Shown here: one piece after another, positions 42,310 to 50,462 of the stretch
How positions within the stretch are numbered: position 1 is the first letter of the stretch
Layout of the letters: each line of letters opens with the position of its first letter
NCBI GenBank assembly: GCA_942492635.1
Contig: CALOFP010000001.1
Location: forward strand, 1-64,000
Source: CALOFP01 sp942492635
Lineage (GTDB): Bacteria; UBP6; UBA1177; CALOFP01
Length of the DNA stretch: 64,000 bases
Direction: 5' to 3'
Notes under the pieces: generated by a model
Database searches by the model: none
What the model was told of the DNA's origin: nothing
What the model saw: only the letters and a program-made list of their open reading frames with translations
Program-made: the position numbers and the translations under genes

Positions 42310-42917
42310 TTCTTTTCCAGTAAAAAGTAGTTTATGTCGAATCCGGCAGCTATCTGCTTTCTTTCCCACTTGGTTTTGATTTCCCTGTCGTCGCTGCCGT
42401 AGGGGAGGATGTTGAAGAGATGACGAACACCGTTGATCTCCCTACGGATATGTTCTCCGTAATCGGCGTGATCTGTCGCCATGTAGAGCCTTCCACCCTT
42501 CTTCAGTCTGTTGGCGAACATAGCCATATTGTCGACGCAGAGGGTTCTGCGCCTGTTGTGTTTCTTCTTGTACCATGGATCGGGAAAGTAAACGTGAATG
42601 GCGTCGAGAGATTCAAAGGGGACAAGCTCCTTTATAATCGCTATGGCATCGTAGTTTATTATTCTCACGTTATCTTTTTCAAGTAGTCTGTCGAGGTTCT
42701 TTTTTCCCCTCATGAGAAACTTTCTTTTTCTTTCAATCCCAAGGAAGAATGTGTCGGGTTTGCTGTTTGCGTATTCGCTGAGGAAGAATGCACTGCAGGT
42801 TCCCATCTCTATCTCAAATTTCGAGTACCCGACGAAATCCTTTTCAAAATCAAAAATCCTGTTTACAAGGTCTGCGGCAGGTATTTCCCGATTCGGGAAG
42901 GAAGTGAAACTACTCAT
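42306..42917 (-). CDS. trmB: tRNA (guanine-N7-)-methyltransferase
   Basis: 203 residues. The SAM-binding loop is divergent (FEIEMGTCSAFFLSEYA where EIGCGKG is usual), but FLGIERKRKFLMRGKKNL, HVYFPDPWYKKKHNRRR (the conserved PDPW motif), RLKKGGRLYMATDHADYGE and TKWERKQIAAG fit TrmB. The enzyme makes m7G46 in tRNA. It overlaps hpt by eight bases at its start and rdgB by four at its end. Confidence 0.93.
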   Translation of the reverse strand: MSSFTSFPNREIPAADLVNRIFDFEKDFVGYSKFEIEMGTCSAFFLSEYANSKPDTFFLGIERKRKFLMRGKKNLDRLLEKDNVRIINYDAIAIIKELVPFESLDAIHVYFPDPWYKKKHNRRRTLCVDNMAMFANRLKKGGRLYMATDHADYGEHIRREINGVRHLFNILPYGSDDREIKTKWERKQIAAGFDINYFLLEKK

Positions 42918-43422
42918 TCTCCATCACCCCTACGTAGGGAAGATTCCTGTAGATCTCATCGTAATCAAGACCGTATCCGATCACGAAGCTGTCCGGAATA
43001 TCAAATCCGAGGAAATCAACCTTGACCTTTCCGCGGTTAACCTCTTTCTTCTCGAGGAAACTGCAGATTTTTACAGAGTTAACACCGACCTGGCTTATTG
43101 CCTCCAGGAAAAACGACAGGGTTAGACCTGTATCGACTATATCCTCTATTACAAGGAGGTCCTTTCCACGAAACTTCTCAACTTCCCCCATAAGAAGTTC
43201 AACCTTTCCTGTGGAACGCATCCCCCTGTAGCTCGAAAGCTGTACGAACTCAACCTCAAGATTATCGGTATCGATCGCTCTCACAAGATCCGAGGCGAAG
43301 ATAAAGCTTCCCTTAAGAATAACAAGGCAGGTGATTTTTTTATCGCCGTAATGCTCCTTGATCTCCCTGCCGAGCTCTTCTATTCGCTTCCTGATCTGTT
43401 CTCTTGAAATCAACTCTTTCAT
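42910..43422 (-). CDS. hpt: Hypoxanthine phosphoribosyltransferase
   Basis: 170 residues. CLVILKGSFIFASDLVRAI, VEFVQLSSYRGMRSTGKVEL, the PRPP-binding motif LLVIEDIVDTGLTLSFFLEA, and DFLGFDIPDSFVIGYGLDYD then EIYRNLPYVG. It salvages hypoxanthine and guanine. It is the first gene of the hpt-trmB-rdgB-nagZ cluster and lies 22 bases downstream of the receiver-DUF4388-TPR gene on the same strand, so it may be read from the chemosensory transcript. Confidence 0.96.
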   Translation of the reverse strand: MKELISREQIRKRIEELGREIKEHYGDKKITCLVILKGSFIFASDLVRAIDTDNLEVEFVQLSSYRGMRSTGKVELLMGEVEKFRGKDLLVIEDIVDTGLTLSFFLEAISQVGVNSVKICSFLEKKEVNRGKVKVDFLGFDIPDSFVIGYGLDYDEIYRNLPYVGVMENE

Positions 43423-43444
43423 CGGTTCCCCCTCAATCTTTGAA

Positions 43445-45436
43445 CTATTTATTCTTCAATACCTGTAATCTTTTTACTTCGGCTTGCCACGCTTTCACCT
43501 GACCTTTTTCCGCCCCGCTCTCTTTAGTAAGTTCTTCATAAACGGAGATAGCCTTCTCATACTCTTTCATATCTTCGAGAATGGAAGCTTTAAGTTCAAG
43601 CGTCTCGACATCCCTGTTGAGCAGGAGAGATTTCTCAACGGAAGATAGCGCATCTCTATAATTTTCAGAATAGTAGTAGGCGATGGAAAGATTCTTCCAG
43701 AGTCGCCATGCAACATTCCCCTCGCCTCCCGACTTTCCGGAAGCCTTGAAAAGAGCGATCCTGTAGAATCTGGCAGCCTCAGCGTAATCCTTTTCAGAAA
43801 AGGCATCCTGTGCCATGAAGGAGATATCCTCAACACTCTTTCCGCTGAAATCCTCTTCCGTTTTAGACAGTTCATCAATAGACACAGTCGACGACTTCTT
43901 CTCCTTTTTTGTAACTGTAATCTTTGGAGCAACAGGTGGCTGCTTCTCCTCTTTTTCGGGGAATAGCACGATTTTCAGAAGAATTCCCCCGGACACAAGA
44001 ATAATGAGAATGAAAAATAATGCAACAGAAAGAATCATGCGCTTTGAACGGCCGTGCGACTCATTGAACAACTTGTCCACCTCATGATTGTTTGAGGCCT
44101 CTTCGTCAAGAATCGACTTAAGCTCCTCTGCCGGAGCAACTTCGACCGAAACGTCGCCCCTGTCGACAATCTCAGGAAATTCCTCGGCCTCAGGAGTGAC
44201 TTTTTCCGGTTGCTCCGGAATTGCATCCTGTTCTGCGGTGATTTTTTCCGGCTGTTCAGCAATTTCTTCAACTGATTCAGCTTGTTCTTCCGCTTCCGGA
44301 ATAATTTCTTCCTTCTGCTCCGCTCCTTCCTCTTCAACAGAAACATCAACCGATTCTTCTTCCTGCAGCTCGTTTTCCTCTTTTCCTACTTCCAGCTCTT
44401 CCAGGATTGCCACGCCTCCTGGCAGACCTTCCAGATCCCCCGTTTTCAACCATGAAGGTTTCGGTGGAAGTTCGAATGTACTTTCACTCTTCTCATAGAC
44501 AAATATCCCCAGTTCGAGGAGTTTTTTAAGATATTCTGATGTCCTATTTTTGTCCAGCTCGCTTTTTGATAGAAACTCATTTACAGTTGTCCCTTCTTCC
44601 GTGACATTCGAAACAAGCATTCCTATGTTGTCCGGAAGTTTTGAGAGGTTTTCTACAAACATCCTGAAATCAAGATAAAGCTTCGTGTCCAGCGGCGGCA
44701 GATCTCCAATGTTATCGGTGTAATCCTGCATCCAGTTCATTGCTTCAAGAACAATCCTGTTTAGGGGCTTTTCAATATTCCTTTCTACAGAGACAGGACC
44801 GTACTCGAGATTGAAAGTACCGTCGAGCCAGCCAAGGAATTTCAGCATTATCTCGTCTCCGGACTCATTTTCTCCGCTTTCGCTTTCAACCCGGAGCACC
44901 TCACCTTCACTGAAGTAGATAACACCGCTCTCTCCTTCATCAAAAGAGAGTTCAACTTTTCCAGCTCTCCTGTTTTCGCCAATAATATTAAGGAGGTCTA
45001 TTAGTGTAATATTGACAAGGTTCCCGGAAAAGGAATTCGCCTCGCCTGAAGATAGAATTGCATTAAAATCAAGCTGTTCAAAGAGATCTCTGATGCGGTT
45101 GATAAGAACTTTTATGAATATCGGTTTCGCAAAGAATGCATCTGCACCCATTTCGTGTGCGATTATTTTGTCTTCCACATTGTTTGAACTACTGAGAAAT
45201 ATGAAGGGAACAGAGGCCGTATCTGGATTCATCTTCATCCGCTTGAGAAAATCCACACCCGACAGATCAGGTAAAACCATCTCGGAAATTATCAAATCCG
45301 GTTTAAACTCCCTCACAAGGCTCAAAGCGTCCACGGAGTTGGCAAGGGAGCGGGCATCAAATCCGGCGGCCTTCAATTTCAACTCGAGAACGGCATTCAC
45401 CTGTTCATCGGTATCGACAATAATTATCCTTTTCAA
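43445..45436 (-). CDS. Pseudo-receiver / DUF4388 (PATAN) / TPR protein
   Basis: About 663 residues. The N-terminal receiver-like domain (1-120) reads PDLIISEMVLPDLSG, so the phospho-acceptor Asp is Glu (residue 52 from the chosen start); the conserved Lys is kept (FFAKPIFIKVL). A DUF4388/PATAN domain follows (about 135-300: FSGNLVNITLIDLLNIIGEN, GVIYFSEGEVLRVES), then a winged-helix-like part, a long Glu/Pro-rich linker, one membrane helix at about 525-548 (MILSVALFFILIILVSGGIL), and a C-terminal TPR region (YRIALFKASGKSG, SVEKSLLLNRDVETLEL). A TTG start at 45436 with AGGTGG five bases upstream beats the GTG nine bases earlier and gives MKRIIIVDTDEQ. It follows the chemosensory genes. Confidence 0.85.
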   Translation of the reverse strand: MKRIIIVDTDEQVNAVLELKLKAAGFDARSLANSVDALSLVREFKPDLIISEMVLPDLSGVDFLKRMKMNPDTASVPFIFLSSSNNVEDKIIAHEMGADAFFAKPIFIKVLINRIRDLFEQLDFNAILSSGEANSFSGNLVNITLIDLLNIIGENRRAGKVELSFDEGESGVIYFSEGEVLRVESESGENESGDEIMLKFLGWLDGTFNLEYGPVSVERNIEKPLNRIVLEAMNWMQDYTDNIGDLPPLDTKLYLDFRMFVENLSKLPDNIGMLVSNVTEEGTTVNEFLSKSELDKNRTSEYLKKLLELGIFVYEKSESTFELPPKPSWLKTGDLEGLPGGVAILEELEVGKEENELQEEESVDVSVEEEGAEQKEEIIPEAEEQAESVEEIAEQPEKITAEQDAIPEQPEKVTPEAEEFPEIVDRGDVSVEVAPAEELKSILDEEASNNHEVDKLFNESHGRSKRMILSVALFFILIILVSGGILLKIVLFPEKEEKQPPVAPKITVTKKEKKSSTVSIDELSKTEEDFSGKSVEDISFMAQDAFSEKDYAEAARFYRIALFKASGKSGGEGNVAWRLWKNLSIAYYYSENYRDALSSVEKSLLLNRDVETLELKASILEDMKEYEKAISVYEELTKESGAEKGQVKAWQAEVKRLQVLKNK

Positions 45437-45523
45437 AATACCCACCTAACTTTTATTAAATTATTATCTGACATAAAAATATTTAAATCGATGAATCCAG
45501 GGGATAATATACTGTATCTTCGG

Positions 45524-46000
45524 TCATTTGTCTCTTTTTTTTACGAGTTTGACCTGATTGCCCCTATCGTTGTAGATGACCTGATCGAACACCTTGAACA
45601 TTATCTCAATACCCCGACCGTTACCGCCGAGAGGTATTTCATCACTCTGAATTTTCTTTTTAAAACTTCGCCAGTCAAAGCCTTTTCCCTGGTCGGAAAC
45701 GGTAACCGTAAGACCTGACTCGTCGACGCTGTACCTTATGGTCACGACTCTTTCGGCATAGGGCAACTGTTTTCTACGGCCTTCGATATAGGCTTCGTAA
45801 CCACCACTCTCCATAAGCTGTTCCTTTTCGGAGAATGTAATTTCCAGATTCCCATGCTCAAGTGCGTTGAAGATAGCTTCGTAAAGAGCTATCTCGATAT
45901 GTTTACTGCTGGAAAAACAGTCTTGAGTCTGTGAGAGTATAGTGTCCACTGCCGCAGTAACACGTCGGGGATCGTTGTCTATGGTTATCAGGTAATCCAT
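45524..46000 (-). CDS. Anti-sigma/RsbW-like ATP-binding protein
   Basis: 158 residues, GHKL fold. N box in IALYEAIFNALEHGNLEITF, G1 box in VSDQGKGFDWRSF, and GGNGRGIEIMFKVFDQVIYN as the lid and G2 region. These are features of HATPase_c_2 serine kinases/anti-sigma factors that pair with STAS antagonists in partner switching. Two STAS genes lie upstream in the same operon, which makes a full partner-switch set without an obvious sigma factor. The ATG at 46000 follows the cheB stop at once (TAGT-ATG) and AAGGTAAC lies upstream; a TTG further upstream is less likely. Confidence 0.88.
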   Translation of the reverse strand: MDYLITIDNDPRRVTAAVDTILSQTQDCFSSSKHIEIALYEAIFNALEHGNLEITFSEKEQLMESGGYEAYIEGRRKQLPYAERVVTIRYSVDESGLTVTVSDQGKGFDWRSFKKKIQSDEIPLGGNGRGIEIMFKVFDQVIYNDRGNQVKLVKKRDK

Positions 46001-46001
46001 A

Positions 46002-47090
46002 CTAAAAGTTACCTTCAAAGATCCTGTTGATATAGCTGGCCATTCCTTCTATGGAGAGTGAAATATCCGCAGCGCCGATTTCGTAGGCGGCCTTGGGCAT
46101 CCCGTAAACCGTGCAACTGTCCTTGCTCTGGACTATGTTGAGACTTTTTTTATCCTTCATCTCTTTCATCCCCTTCGCTCCGTCGGCGCCCATTCCGGTC
46201 ATCATCAGACCAATTGCACTCTCACCCGCTGCTGACGCAACCGAACGAAAAAGGACGTCGACCGAAGGTTTGTGACGGTTCACTTTGGGTCCATCCTTTA
46301 CGATGGCCCGATATCCGGCAATCGTTCTTTCAAGCATGAGATGTAGACCGCCAGGAGCGATTACCACATCCCCTTTTTTCAGATCTCTACCGTTTTCAGC
46401 CTCGTAGACAGAGAAAGGCAGGATTGAGTTGAGCCTCTCGGCAAGCGATCTTGAAAAGAGAGGCGGAATGTGTTGAACAATAACAATGGGTGGTACAACA
46501 TGGTGATTAAGTTGCTTCAGAAACTGCTCTATTGCAACGGTTCCTCCTGTAGACGCCCCTATTGCTATAACGGGGAAGAGCCTGGTAAATCTTGCAGAGT
46601 TCTTGATAACCGACAGTTCCTTCGAATCAAGAGCCATTGTTCCGGAAGATGACATTTTAACCCTGGTCCTATGTCTTTCAAGAACCGATTTGGGAACGGC
46701 TGCAGCAGCTCTTATCTTGTCGGCAACCTCATCCGAAAGATCCTGAATGGACGAGAAAACTCCTTTTGAAGGCTTCGGTATATAATCTACAGCTCCCAGT
46801 TCAAGAGCCTTTAGAGTTACTGAACCATTCTCCTGGGTGAGAGAACTGATCATAACGACAGGTGTAGGAATGGCTCTCATAACCTTATCAAGGAACGTTA
46901 ATCCGTCCATCTTCGGCATTTCAACATCCAGCGTTATGACATCCGGCCTACTTTTCTTAATGATCTCCCTGGCTTCATAGGGATCGGAGGCCGAACCTAT
47001 AACCTCCATATCATCATTCTGATCAATTATATCTTCAAGAACTCTCCGTACGAGAATGGAATCATCTATTATCAGAACCTTTATCGTCAT
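46002..47090 (-). CDS. cheB: Chemotaxis protein-glutamate methylesterase CheB
   Basis: 362 residues. Receiver with DDSILVRRVL and phospho-Asp55 in VITLDVEMPKMDG, then a methylesterase domain from about 175: AIGASTGGTVAIEQFL (catalytic Ser), IVQHIPPLFSRSLAERLNSI (His), VIAPGGLHLMLE, and MMTGMGADGAKGMKEMKDK (Asp). It demethylates or deamidates receptor glutamates. No receptor is encoded in this operon, so its substrate is elsewhere. It lies eight bases downstream of cheD. Confidence 0.97.
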   Translation of the reverse strand: MTIKVLIIDDSILVRRVLEDIIDQNDDMEVIGSASDPYEAREIIKKSRPDVITLDVEMPKMDGLTFLDKVMRAIPTPVVMISSLTQENGSVTLKALELGAVDYIPKPSKGVFSSIQDLSDEVADKIRAAAAVPKSVLERHRTRVKMSSSGTMALDSKELSVIKNSARFTRLFPVIAIGASTGGTVAIEQFLKQLNHHVVPPIVIVQHIPPLFSRSLAERLNSILPFSVYEAENGRDLKKGDVVIAPGGLHLMLERTIAGYRAIVKDGPKVNRHKPSVDVLFRSVASAAGESAIGLMMTGMGADGAKGMKEMKDKKSLNIVQSKDSCTVYGMPKAAYEIGAADISLSIEGMASYINRIFEGNF

Positions 47091-47097
47091 TTTTTAC

Positions 47098-47706
47098 CTA
47101 ACTGTCGTTTTCAAAAAGTGTTACTTCTCCAGCTTCATCAGCCTTCTTTTTATTGAAAATGGATGCCTTGTACTTCTCTTCATCCCTGATATACTCATTA
47201 CTGCCGGTAGGCTTGAGACGCCTTAGAAGAACTTTTCCCCCCGTGCCGGGTATGAAGATAATTTTCCTTCCGGCATTTCCTCCAAGATCTGAGGCAACAA
47301 CTGGAATTTCCTCAAATGTTAAAAAAGTTTTCGCAAAATTTATGTTTGACTCGGGAACATTTCCGTCAGTCTTCCGAAAGTTCAAAACATGTCCACCGCC
47401 GAAAACCTTAGCCTTGAAATTCTCCTTGCGACCCCCCTTCTTCATCATGTCGTTAATGAGACTTTCCATTGCAAACATTCCGTAACGCCCGCTTCGCGTT
47501 GTGAATATCTCCTCATTTCGAAAGTCGCCCGGAAGCATGAAGTGATTCATACCGCCCAGTCCCATGGTTTCATCTATGAGACATACGGACACACAGGAAC
47601 CGAGAACTGTCGCTATGGCCTCGGTAGGATCACTTGTAACATAGTGTTCACCCGGCTGAATGATAATCACATTTTTAGAAATCTTCTTATTGAACATTTT
47701 ATACAT
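47098..47706 (-). CDS. cheD: Chemoreceptor glutamine deamidase CheD
   Basis: 202 residues. The catalytic motif is visible: ATVLGSCVSVCLIDETMGLG with the active Cys and GMNHFMLPGDF with the active His, followed by GGRKENFKAKVFGGGHVLNF and FLTFEEIPVVASDLGGNAGR. CheD deamidates receptor glutamines and in some bacteria binds CheC. The C-terminal tail is longer than usual by some 25 charged residues. It sits between cheR and cheB. Confidence 0.95.
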   Translation of the reverse strand: MYKMFNKKISKNVIIIQPGEHYVTSDPTEAIATVLGSCVSVCLIDETMGLGGMNHFMLPGDFRNEEIFTTRSGRYGMFAMESLINDMMKKGGRKENFKAKVFGGGHVLNFRKTDGNVPESNINFAKTFLTFEEIPVVASDLGGNAGRKIIFIPGTGGKVLLRRLKPTGSNEYIRDEEKYKASIFNKKKADEAGEVTLFENDS

Positions 47707-47711
47707 ATCGA

Positions 47712-48545
47712 TTAGCCGCCCTTCTGATAGATCGTATTCTTGAGATAAGTCATACCCGCTACCATATCAAACATAGACTCAGAATGTCCTATTATGAAGT
47801 ACCCTCCGGTGCGGAGAGTGCCGTTCAACTTGTTGAGTACTGTCTTTTTTGTTTCTCCGTTGAAGTAGATTATTACATTTCTACAAAATACAACGTCGAA
47901 AGATTGATCCTGGGGAAAAGGATCCTTTATGAAATTCAACTGCTTGAACGTAATCATATCCCTTACGGTGTTTTTCGCCTTGTAAAAACCCTCGTTCTTT
48001 CCTTTGCCCCTGAGAAAGTAATTTCTAAGATAGTCGTTAGGTACAGGTTCCACAACCCTTTCAGGATAGATTCCACGCTCTCCGTGAGAAAGTACCTTCG
48101 TATCGATATCGGTGGCAAGAATCTTCACCGGAATGCCATGAGGTTCCACAAGATTGCGGCGCATAACCATGGCAAGGGTGTAGGGTTCCTCTCCTGTCGA
48201 ACATCCGGCGGACCAGATCCTCACTTCTCTCTGATTTCTTGAAACTACATCCGGAATAAATTTATCGACAAGAAATTGGAAATGATGATTTTCCCTGAAA
48301 AAATCCGTCTTATTGGTGGTTATGCTATTTATAAAATTTTGAACCTCAGCTGCTGCTCCGCCGGATCGCATAAGATTGTAGTAGTCGGAAAAAGAGTTGA
48401 GATTCAAGACCCTGAGCCTCTTGGAGAACCTGGAAATCACCAGTTCTCTCTTTGCATCAGAGAGACTGATGCCAGCCAGTTCGAAAACAAGTTCCCGCAA
48501 CCTGTTAAACTCTTCGTCACTCAATGTAAACTTTCTGAATTCCAT
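47712..48545 (-). CDS. cheR: Chemotaxis protein methyltransferase CheR
   Basis: 277 residues. CheR N-terminal helical domain (FRKFTLSDEEFNRLRELVFE), then the SAM methyltransferase: TTNKTDFFRENHHFQFLVD, VRIWSAGCSTGEEPYTLAMV, ILATDIDTKVLSHGERGIYP, ITFKQLNFIKDPFPQDQSFD, VVFCRNVIIYFNGETKKTVL, GGYFIIGHSES. It methylates receptor glutamates with SAM. It lacks the C-terminal TPR found in some pilus-linked CheR proteins. Confidence 0.97.
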   Translation of the reverse strand: MEFRKFTLSDEEFNRLRELVFELAGISLSDAKRELVISRFSKRLRVLNLNSFSDYYNLMRSGGAAAEVQNFINSITTNKTDFFRENHHFQFLVDKFIPDVVSRNQREVRIWSAGCSTGEEPYTLAMVMRRNLVEPHGIPVKILATDIDTKVLSHGERGIYPERVVEPVPNDYLRNYFLRGKGKNEGFYKAKNTVRDMITFKQLNFIKDPFPQDQSFDVVFCRNVIIYFNGETKKTVLNKLNGTLRTGGYFIIGHSESMFDMVAGMTYLKNTIYQKGG

Positions 48546-48553
48546 TATTCTAC

Positions 48554-49939
48554 TCAGTCTTTTTCAAGTATCTTTTCAATATCGAGCACGATCAGAAAGG
48601 AGTCCGTTTTTGAATCCTTTCCAATAAACCTTACATAATCGGTATTTATATTCCTGCTCAAGAGAGGAGTCGTCTGTTTATCCTCATGCTCCAAAAGAAC
48701 AACATCGCTTATTGCATCAACAACACACCCCTTGATCTTCCCCTTGATGTTAAGAATCAGAATCACGGTAAACTTGTCGAACTCCTTCTCCTCAACATTG
48801 AGTTTCTTTCTCAAGTCAAAGATGGGCACCAGACTTCCCCTGAGATTGACAACCCCGATAACGTAATCGGGCTGGTTGGGAAGGTAGGAGTAAGGCTGCA
48901 TTTCCTTTATCTCCTGCACGAGAAATATTGGAACGGCGTACTGCTCAGTTCCGATATAAAATGTAACGAATTCATTATATTTTTCCCACTCCGATTCATC
49001 TTCATCCTGCTGACTGTCGCTTAACGCAACTGCAAGAAGATCGGCCGGTTTCTCCTCTGCCGGAGCAGCTATCAAAGTGTCTTTCTTCCCATTATCTTCA
49101 GCCATAGTGTTCACCTCCGCATTTATCACAGGTTGTGCGGGGGGCGTTTCATCAGCCCTCTCGGGTTTCCTGAAAAGTTGTTTAAGTTTTGATTTATCAA
49201 TCGAGACAATCTTGTCTTCCGTGAGAAAATCGAATGACATTCTAAGAAGGTCCTCTTCCATTATGGAAAAGTAGAGAAAGTGCACAATCAGAGAGTCTTC
49301 TCTGATTCCCTCAATATCGATGTATGTGTCGAGAATTTCGCCGACTTGGGCCGCATCATCAATAAACTCGAGAATCGTCCTGCCTCTTGCTTCTACATCT
49401 CTTGGCATATCCACAGTTACCAGGTATACGGACCCTTTGGCCAGCTTTCTCTCAAGTGTATACTGGGATATTGTGAAATCGTACCCTCCCAGTAGTTCGC
49501 CTGTAGTTGCTGTTTTAGACACAGACTCCTTGACATCTTTCCCAAGTCCCCTGTTTGTTATCTCTATCAAGGAATTAACATATTCTGAAACATCCTCTTC
49601 ATTGCTGGTTGATGAGTTCTCAATCATGAACTTCAATTTATCTATCGATTTAAGAAGAACATCAATTGCCTGCGAATCGGGAACTATATCCCCGTTCCTT
49701 ATGAAATTGAGAAGATCCTCCATCTTGTGTGACAGCTCCTCAATCTTGACAAAACCTACAAAGGAACTGCCGCCTTTTATTGAGTGGATGGCCCTGAATA
49801 TTCTGTTTATAACCTCCGGATCACTCTCGTCTCCTCTCTGAACAGATGTTTCCATGACAAGAATATCGTCCTCTATATCAGCCAGGTGTTCTCTTGATTC
49901 ATCCAGAAAATCCGGAATCAAATCCTGAAACTCATTCAT
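48554..49939 (-). CDS. HPt-CheW fusion protein (CheA-like without kinase core)
   Basis: 461 residues. The N-terminal HPt domain is intact, with His52 in NRIFRAIHSIKGGSSFVGF. A middle region of about 200 residues (GSVYLVTVDMPRDVEARGRT, IVHFLYFSIMEEDLLRMSFD) resembles the P2-like part of the CheA encoded two genes upstream. After an acidic Pro-rich linker the C-terminal 145 residues are a CheW domain (EYNEFVTFYIGTEQYAVPIF, DYVIGVVNLRGSLVPIFDLR). The dimerisation (P3) and ATPase (P4) domains of CheA are absent. It could accept phosphate from CheA and dock in the signalling array, acting as a phosphate sink or branch point. It starts after AGGGGG, 10 bases downstream of cheW. Confidence 0.9.
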   Translation of the reverse strand: MNEFQDLIPDFLDESREHLADIEDDILVMETSVQRGDESDPEVINRIFRAIHSIKGGSSFVGFVKIEELSHKMEDLLNFIRNGDIVPDSQAIDVLLKSIDKLKFMIENSSTSNEEDVSEYVNSLIEITNRGLGKDVKESVSKTATTGELLGGYDFTISQYTLERKLAKGSVYLVTVDMPRDVEARGRTILEFIDDAAQVGEILDTYIDIEGIREDSLIVHFLYFSIMEEDLLRMSFDFLTEDKIVSIDKSKLKQLFRKPERADETPPAQPVINAEVNTMAEDNGKKDTLIAAPAEEKPADLLAVALSDSQQDEDESEWEKYNEFVTFYIGTEQYAVPIFLVQEIKEMQPYSYLPNQPDYVIGVVNLRGSLVPIFDLRKKLNVEEKEFDKFTVILILNIKGKIKGCVVDAISDVVLLEHEDKQTTPLLSRNINTDYVRFIGKDSKTDSFLIVLDIEKILEKD

Positions 49940-49949
49940 TAAAAGCCCC

Positions 49950-50453
49950 CTAAATGGAATCCATTATGTCCAGTTCTTCATCAGAAAGTATCTTATCCAT
50001 ATCCAGAAGTATAATAAATTTATCCTCCCCCTTTCTGAGCATGCCCCGTATAAACTCGGCCTTAATTCGACCGGAAAACTTTGGAGGAGGCTGAATCTCC
50101 TCTCTGTGCACCTGAAGCACATCTGCCACACTGTCGACAATGGTCCCCATGATCCTTCCTGCGACATCGATTATCATTATCACAGAAAACTTCGTGTACT
50201 CCTTATGTTCAAAGGAGAACTTCTCCCTCAAATCCATTACCGGAACAACCATTCCTCTCAGGTTCAAGACTCCCTTCACGAAAGGGGGCAGAGAGGGCAC
50301 TCTGGTAAGCTCCTTGTAACTTGTAATCTCATGGATTTTGAGAATGTCTATCGCAAACACCTCATCTCCGGCATTGAAGGAGATAAACTGCAGCGCCTCC
50401 TCGACCTTTTTCTCTTCGTTCCTTTTTAAAAGTTTACTAGAAATACTACTCAT
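49950..50453 (-). CDS. cheW: Chemotaxis adaptor CheW
   Basis: 167 residues. Typical CheW core: EALQFISFNAGDEVFAIDIL, KIHEITSYKELTRVPSLPPF, VKGVLNLRGMVVPVMDLREK, IMIIDVAGRIMGTIVDSVAD and EFIRGMLRKGEDKFIILLDM. It couples chemoreceptors to CheA. It starts after AGGGGG, 10 bases downstream of cheA. The first 20 residues form a charged extension. Confidence 0.96.
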   Translation of the reverse strand: MSSISSKLLKRNEEKKVEEALQFISFNAGDEVFAIDILKIHEITSYKELTRVPSLPPFVKGVLNLRGMVVPVMDLREKFSFEHKEYTKFSVIMIIDVAGRIMGTIVDSVADVLQVHREEIQPPPKFSGRIKAEFIRGMLRKGEDKFIILLDMDKILSDEELDIMDSI

Positions 50454-50462
50454 AAGATCCCC

